From the NCBI GenBank assembly GCA_934277865.1, contig CAKQVW010000078.1, positions 1-10,255 of the forward strand: a DNA stretch of 10,255 bases, in the 5' to 3' direction. Position 1 is the stretch's first letter, and each line of letters opens with the position of its first letter. This document shows positions 6,226 to 10,255 of this stretch, one piece after another. The notes below the pieces were generated by a model. It saw only the letters and a list, made by a program, of their open reading frames with translations. It made no database searches and was not told the DNA's origin. Origin of the DNA: an uncultured Pseudobdellovibrionaceae bacterium. GTDB taxonomy: Bacteria; Bdellovibrionota; Bdellovibrionia; Bdellovibrionales; JAMPXM01. A program made the translations under genes and the position numbers.

Positions 6226-8559
6226 ATGGGACAGGACACAAGAACCAATCAAGAATTGGACGCTAAGCTTAAGCACTATCGTTTGAACCGCGACGAGCAC
6301 AAACGCATCGCAGGACTCTTGGGACGAGAGCCCCAAGGTGTGGAGTGGGCGTTGTTCTCGGCGATGTGGAGTGAGCACTGCTCGTACAAGAGTTCAAGAG
6401 TTCATCTGAAAGGCATCTTTAACAAGTCACCTCGGGTGCTTCAGAGTTTTGGCGAAAACGCCGGGGTCGTGGACCTTGGCGAAGGCGAGCGTGTCGCCTT
6501 TAAAATCGAAAGTCACAACCACCCAAGCTTCATCGAGCCGTACCAAGGAGCTGCGACGGGAGTCGGTGGAATCTTGCGCGACATTTTCACCATGGGGGCA
6601 CGCCCGATCGCTGTGGCGGACTACCTGTGTTTTGGCCGACCTGAGGCCGAGCGCATGGAAAAAATCGTGGATGGAGTGGTACGTGGAATCGGTGGCTACG
6701 GAAATCCCGTAGGTGTTCCCACGATCACAGGGCAGACCGAGTTCGACGCGAGCTATGACAAAAACGTTCTCGTCAACGCCATGGCTGTCGGACTTTTTCG
6801 CCCAGGCGAAAAGGTTTTTTTGTCCAAGGCCAAAGGGGTTGGAAACCTGGTCGTGTACGCAGGTGCAAAAACCGGTCGTGACGGTGTTCACGGCGCCAGC
6901 ATGGCATCGGAAAGCTTCGGACAGGACTCCGAGAAAAAACGGCCAACGATTCAAATCGGAGATCCGTTTTTTGAGAAGCTTCTCATCGAGGCGTGTTTGG
7001 AGGTCATGAAGCAAGACCTGGTGGTGGCCATCCAAGATATGGGAGCCGCAGGACTCACGAGTTCGTCGTTTGAGATGGCGTCTAAAGGGGGAGTCGGATT
7101 TGAGCTTCATCTCGACCGAGTCCCGCTTCGTGACTCCTCCTTAACTCCGGAAGATATTCTCCTCAGCGAAAGCCAAGAGCGAATGCTGATGGTGGTGGAG
7201 CCTTCCAAGCTAAAGGACGTGGAGAAGGTATTTAGCCACTGGGGTCTTGATGCCGCCGCCATCGGAGAAGTTGTCGCAAAGAAAACAATGACGCTTTTCT
7301 GGAAAGGCGAAAAGCTGACGGAAATCGATCCAGAGCTTTTGACCGAGCATGCACCGATGTACGAACGTCCGTACGAATCCTGGCAGCCGATGCATCGTGT
7401 GAACGATGTTTCGCAGGTGATTTCCAAGTCGACAGCTGGCGGAAAACTCTCGGGCGAGCTGATCGAATCGCAATTGTTATCGGCCCTAAGTTCGCCTCAA
7501 GGAACGTCACGTGAATTTATCTACAGGCAATACGATGGACACGTGGGGGCTTCGACGGCGGCAGATTGTCACGAGTCGGTGGGTGCACTTCGCTTGAAGG
7601 ATTCGGGACGAGGCCTTGGTGTTGTCTTAGGCTGTCGTCCGCAGATGATGCGTCTTGATGCGGAAGCGGGTGGAGCAGACGCCGTGGCGTTTCCGGCGTT
7701 GGAACTTGCGGCCAAAGGTTTTGAACCGCTGGCGGTTACCGACTGTTTGAACTTCGGAAACCCAGAGCGGGTTCCTGTGATGAGTTCGTTTGTGGCAAGT
7801 CTGAAAGGCATGAACGCAGTTTGCCGGACGCTTGTAACACCGATCATCAGTGGGAACGTCAGCTTCTACAATGAAACGGAGGGCCGAAATATCACGCCAA
7901 CTCCGTCGACAGGAGTTGTCGGACTTCGTCCATCGGTGAACGCAATTCCAAAAAGTGCGTTTTCAAGAAACGGCGACAAGGTCTATCTTCTGCGCTGGAA
8001 GCTGCTGGCCTGTAACGGGGTCTTGGCGGAACTGGCGCAAGACGAGCGTAAGGCGATCGGTGATCTCACTTCGGCGGAGGCGCTCAATTCGCTGAAGGCG
8101 GCGGTTGAGACACTTCGCCGTTTGACGAGCGACGACACCGCGCAAGTTTCATCCTCTCGAGTCGTCGGGAAGTTTGGTCTGGCGTATGCGCTTTCGCGCA
8201 TGTGCCTAGGTGGTGGGCGTGAAGGTGGACTTGGACTTCGGGTGAAGGCCGAGGCGTTGCCCGCGTTGAAATGGTCGGCGCAAGACACGCGCGATGTGGG
8301 TGAGCTCTTATTTGCAGAGAACAGCTACGAAGTTGTGCTTGCAAGCCGCGAGGATGTGGTGAAATTCCAATCGCGTGTGGCGGCGATCGCCGTCGAAGCC
8401 GAGGTTTCGGCACCTGAAATAGTTGAGCTTGGCGAAGTCACCGGTTCGGCTCTCAGCTTTGAAGCAGGACACACACTTGCTCGGCAGTTGGAGATCCCAG
8501 TGAAACGAATGCGTGAAACTTACGAAGCTGGTTGGCAGAAAGCGTTCAGGCTGAAATGA
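6226..8559 (+). CDS. purL: FGAM synthase catalytic subunit, small-type PurL
   Basis: PurL activates FGAR with ATP and adds ammonia from PurQ, giving FGAM. The 777 residues place it in the small, three-component type; the B. subtilis enzyme has about 742. The first half has MWSEHCSYKSS (47-57) with the catalytic His51, ESHNHPSFIEPYQGAATGVGG (95-115; key runs ESHNHPS and GAATGVGG), VGAKTGRDG-like YAGAKTGRDG (211-220), GDPFFEK (245-251) and QDMGAAGLTSSSFEMA (270-285). The second half has RQYDGHV (434-440), EPLAVTDCLNFGNPE (500-514) and SGNVSFYNE (542-550). The last domain is unusual: where relatives have HD-x-S-(D/E)-GGL, this protein reads SSRVVGKFGL (643-652). The reading frame is intact there. 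AGGGGA lies five bases before the ATG. The stop overlaps purF as ATGA. Confidence 0.97.
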   Translation: MGQDTRTNQELDAKLKHYRLNRDEHKRIAGLLGREPQGVEWALFSAMWSEHCSYKSSRVHLKGIFNKSPRVLQSFGENAGVVDLGEGERVAFKIESHNHPSFIEPYQGAATGVGGILRDIFTMGARPIAVADYLCFGRPEAERMEKIVDGVVRGIGGYGNPVGVPTITGQTEFDASYDKNVLVNAMAVGLFRPGEKVFLSKAKGVGNLVVYAGAKTGRDGVHGASMASESFGQDSEKKRPTIQIGDPFFEKLLIEACLEVMKQDLVVAIQDMGAAGLTSSSFEMASKGGVGFELHLDRVPLRDSSLTPEDILLSESQERMLMVVEPSKLKDVEKVFSHWGLDAAAIGEVVAKKTMTLFWKGEKLTEIDPELLTEHAPMYERPYESWQPMHRVNDVSQVISKSTAGGKLSGELIESQLLSALSSPQGTSREFIYRQYDGHVGASTAADCHESVGALRLKDSGRGLGVVLGCRPQMMRLDAEAGGADAVAFPALELAAKGFEPLAVTDCLNFGNPERVPVMSSFVASLKGMNAVCRTLVTPIISGNVSFYNETEGRNITPTPSTGVVGLRPSVNAIPKSAFSRNGDKVYLLRWKLLACNGVLAELAQDERKAIGDLTSAEALNSLKAAVETLRRLTSDDTAQVSSSRVVGKFGLAYALSRMCLGGGREGGLGLRVKAEALPALKWSAQDTRDVGELLFAENSYEVVLASREDVVKFQSRVAAIAVEAEVSAPEIVELGEVTGSALSFEAGHTLARQLEIPVKRMRETYEAGWQKAFRLK

Positions 8560-9995
8560 AAAACGGGCCCGCAAAAACATGGAAAGACGAATGTGGTGTC
8601 GTCGGAATCTGGAACCACAAAGACGCTAGCCGGATTGCCTATCTTTCGCTCTATGCGATTCAGCACCGCGGCCAAGAGTCTGCCGGTATCGTCACGTTGG
8701 AAGAGGGCCAACAGTATGTTCACAAAGGTCTCGGTCTGGTTTCGGAGGTCTTTGACGATGGGACGCTGGATCGGTTGAAGGGGCAGGCGGCCATTGGGCA
8801 CGTTCGTTACTCGACAACGGGCTTTAACCAGATGGCCAATACACAGCCGCTGCATTCGAATCTTTTAAATGGCCCAGTGGCGATCGCGCACAATGGGAAC
8901 ATCGTCAACGCGGGACCGGTGAAAGAACGTTTGAAGAGCGAAGGTTCGATCTTTCAAGGAACCAACGACACGGAGGTGATTTTGCACCTCGTGGCGAAAC
9001 ACCCATCAACGGATCTCATCGAATGTTTGAAGGCGGGATTGAGCGAGCTTGAAGGTGCATTTAGCCTCACGATTCTCTCTCACAAGGCCTTGATCGCGGC
9101 GCGCGACCCTCAAGGGTTTCGTCCTCTGGTCTTAGGCAAAATTGTCGATGCGGAAGGGCGACATGGATTTGTGGTCGCAAGCGAAACCTGTGCCTTTGAT
9201 CTTGTGGGTGCGAAGTTCGTTCGTGAAATCGAACCCGGTGAAATCTGGTGGGTCGACGAGACGGGTGAACATTCGGTGAAGTTTGCTTCTGCGCGCAGTC
9301 GCAGCGCCTGTGTCTTTGAACACGTGTACTTCGCACGTCCGGATTCGGTGGTCTTTGGTCAAAGCGTTTACGAAGTGAGAAAGGCTGCGGGCCGTCTGCT
9401 TTCGGAACAAGATCGTAAAGAAGGTTTTTTGGACTTTGATGTCGTGATCCCTGTTCCTGATAGCGGAGTGCCTGCGGCTCTTGGTTATTCGGCAGCCAGT
9501 GGAAAACCATTTGAACTTGGAATTATTCGCAACCATTACATCGGCCGGACGTTCATTCAGCCGCATCAGGCCGTTCGTGACTTTGGGGTGAAGATCAAAC
9601 TCAATCCGCAGTCGGCAGTTCTCAAAGGAAAGCGGGTTGTGGTTTTGGATGACTCGCTGGTGCGAGGCACGACCTCAAAAAAGATCATCGCGCTGATTCG
9701 GGCGGCCGGAGCTTCGGAGGTTCATCTTCGCATCGCCGCCCCTCCGACGGTGAGCCCCTGTTATTACGGCGTCGACACACCAGAGAAGTCGCAGCTGATT
9801 GCGGCCGTTCAGACTCAAGACGAGATTAACAAATTTGTGGGTGCCGACTCACTTCGCTACTTGAGTCTTGAGGGACTTCTTGCTGCAGTAAAGGGTGAGA
9901 AGGGCGGGTATTGCGCGGCTTGTTTTGACGGTCGTTATCCGACACCTCTTTTTGGACTCGATCTCATGCCGAAAGGGAACGTACGTGGCCTCTAA
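8556..9995 (+). CDS. purF: Amidophosphoribosyltransferase (glutamine PRPP amidotransferase)
   Basis: PurF makes 5-phosphoribosylamine from PRPP and glutamine, the committed first step and the usual point of feedback control by purine nucleotides. From ATG 8556 it has 479 residues. A 12-residue propeptide precedes Cys13 in ECGVVGIW; cleavage would expose Cys13 as the Ntn glutaminase nucleophile. Glutaminase blocks are QHRGQESAG (36-44), GHVRYSTTG (81-89), AHNGNIVN (111-118) and GTNDTEV (135-141). The phosphoribosyltransferase PRPP loop is VVVLDDSLVRGTT (361-373). Cys252, Cys402, Cys453 and Cys456 line up with the four [4Fe-4S] ligands of the B. subtilis enzyme. A TTG at 8532 would extend it by eight residues; ATG 8556 is preferred because it overlaps the purL stop by four bases and has AGG five bases upstream. 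Confidence 0.97.
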   Translation: MKNGPAKTWKDECGVVGIWNHKDASRIAYLSLYAIQHRGQESAGIVTLEEGQQYVHKGLGLVSEVFDDGTLDRLKGQAAIGHVRYSTTGFNQMANTQPLHSNLLNGPVAIAHNGNIVNAGPVKERLKSEGSIFQGTNDTEVILHLVAKHPSTDLIECLKAGLSELEGAFSLTILSHKALIAARDPQGFRPLVLGKIVDAEGRHGFVVASETCAFDLVGAKFVREIEPGEIWWVDETGEHSVKFASARSRSACVFEHVYFARPDSVVFGQSVYEVRKAAGRLLSEQDRKEGFLDFDVVIPVPDSGVPAALGYSAASGKPFELGIIRNHYIGRTFIQPHQAVRDFGVKIKLNPQSAVLKGKRVVVLDDSLVRGTTSKKIIALIRAAGASEVHLRIAAPPTVSPCYYGVDTPEKSQLIAAVQTQDEINKFVGADSLRYLSLEGLLAAVKGEKGGYCAACFDGRYPTPLFGLDLMPKGNVRGL

Positions 9996-10255
9996 AGTGG
10001 CGGGATGGACCCCGCTTAAAGCCGGAAGTGTTGTTGATGTCGTGGCTCCCGGTTTTCGCCCCACGGATAAAGAGGCGGAATCAGGAATTCGTTTTCTCCA
10101 AAGCTGGGGGCTTAAGCCCCGAGTTCCGAAAGATCTCTTCGGACAAGATGTCCTTTCCTCGAACTCCGACCAGGCGCGAGCGCGCCACTTGATGAAAGCT
10201 CTTGAGTCGCCCACCTCCGACGCCGTTTGGTGCCTGCGCGGTGGGTATGGTTCGA
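9985..10255 (+). CDS. LD-carboxypeptidase family protein (MEROPS S66), 5' part only
   Basis: The window holds the first 90 residues; the gene continues past the right edge. Members of this family (LdcA and MccF) cut an L,D peptide bond, most often removing the terminal D-alanine from murein tetrapeptides during cell-wall recycling, or they inactivate microcin C-type nucleotide peptides. Visible family features are the N-terminal strand VVDVVAPG (16-23), SDQARARHLMKAL (61-73) and the end AVWCLRGGYGS (80-90), which is the conserved RGGYG turn. The catalytic serine, expected in a following G-x-SD-x-T motif, lies outside the window, so activity cannot be judged. The start is GTG 9985, with AAAGGGAA six bases before it; it overlaps the purF end by 11 bases. 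A GTG at 9997 is a less likely alternative. No signal peptide is seen, suggesting a cytoplasmic protein. Confidence 0.85.
   Translation, partial: MASKVAGWTPLKAGSVVDVVAPGFRPTDKEAESGIRFLQSWGLKPRVPKDLFGQDVLSSNSDQARARHLMKALESPTSDAVWCLRGGYGS

Noticed and set aside
6427..7110. A 227-codon open frame on the minus strand opposite purL
   Set aside because: It lies opposite highly conserved PurL blocks and shows no family features, so it is a shadow of purL.
8130..8200. Frameshift or sequencing error explaining the missing HD-x-S-GGL motif in PurL
   Set aside because: The other two frames in this stretch do not encode the motif, and the PurL frame stays open with sensible sequence to its end.
8532..8558. 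TTG start for purF
   Set aside because: It would add eight residues with no homology value and lies deeper in purL; the ATG at 8556 gives a normal ATGA overlap and a propeptide of typical length.

Overview
The window is almost entirely one dense, plus-strand operon for de novo purine (IMP) biosynthesis. The order is purM, purN, an unrecognised gene (here orf436), purB, purC, purS, purQ, purL, purF, and then the 5' end of an LD-carboxypeptidase gene that runs off the right edge. GC content looks moderately high by eye. The enzyme types are the three-component PurS/PurQ/small-PurL FGAM synthase, a PurF with a propeptide and four candidate Fe-S cysteines, and a B. subtilis-like PurB of 431 residues. 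The block B-C-S-Q-L-F matches the B. subtilis operon order, but purM-purN sit in front of it and purE, purK, purH and purD are not in the window. I think a predatory or free-living Gram-negative of the Bdellovibrionota or a related deltaproteobacterial-type lineage is most likely. That is an inference from gene types and style, not something the sequence proves.

Positions 1-268 carry no gene I can support. This leader holds a weak candidate promoter, two back-to-back inverted repeats (119-157 and 157-181), and then four short complementary segments (193-198, 203-208, 232-237, 256-260). The last of these is the purM ribosome-binding site. They can pair 1:2 and 3:4, or 2:3, which is the architecture of an attenuator or translational switch. 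I do not recognise it as a known riboswitch class.

Positions 269-9995 are nine genes with overlaps of 1 to 4 bases or gaps under 20 bases, so they are probably co-transcribed and often translationally coupled. PurF makes phosphoribosylamine from PRPP. PurN formylates GAR to FGAR, and PurS/Q/L convert FGAR to FGAM. PurM closes the imidazole ring to give AIR. PurC and PurB then act on CAIR to give SAICAR and AICAR, and PurB also acts in the AMP branch. The GAR step (PurD), the carboxylation (PurE/K) and the last two steps (PurH) must be encoded elsewhere.

The two most interesting items are orf436, a 436-residue protein coupled by overlaps to both neighbours that looks like a decayed Rossmann/FAD-type oxidoreductase, and the leader switch. 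Also notable is a PurL whose second pseudo-repeat has lost the usual HD-x-S-(D/E)-GGL motif.
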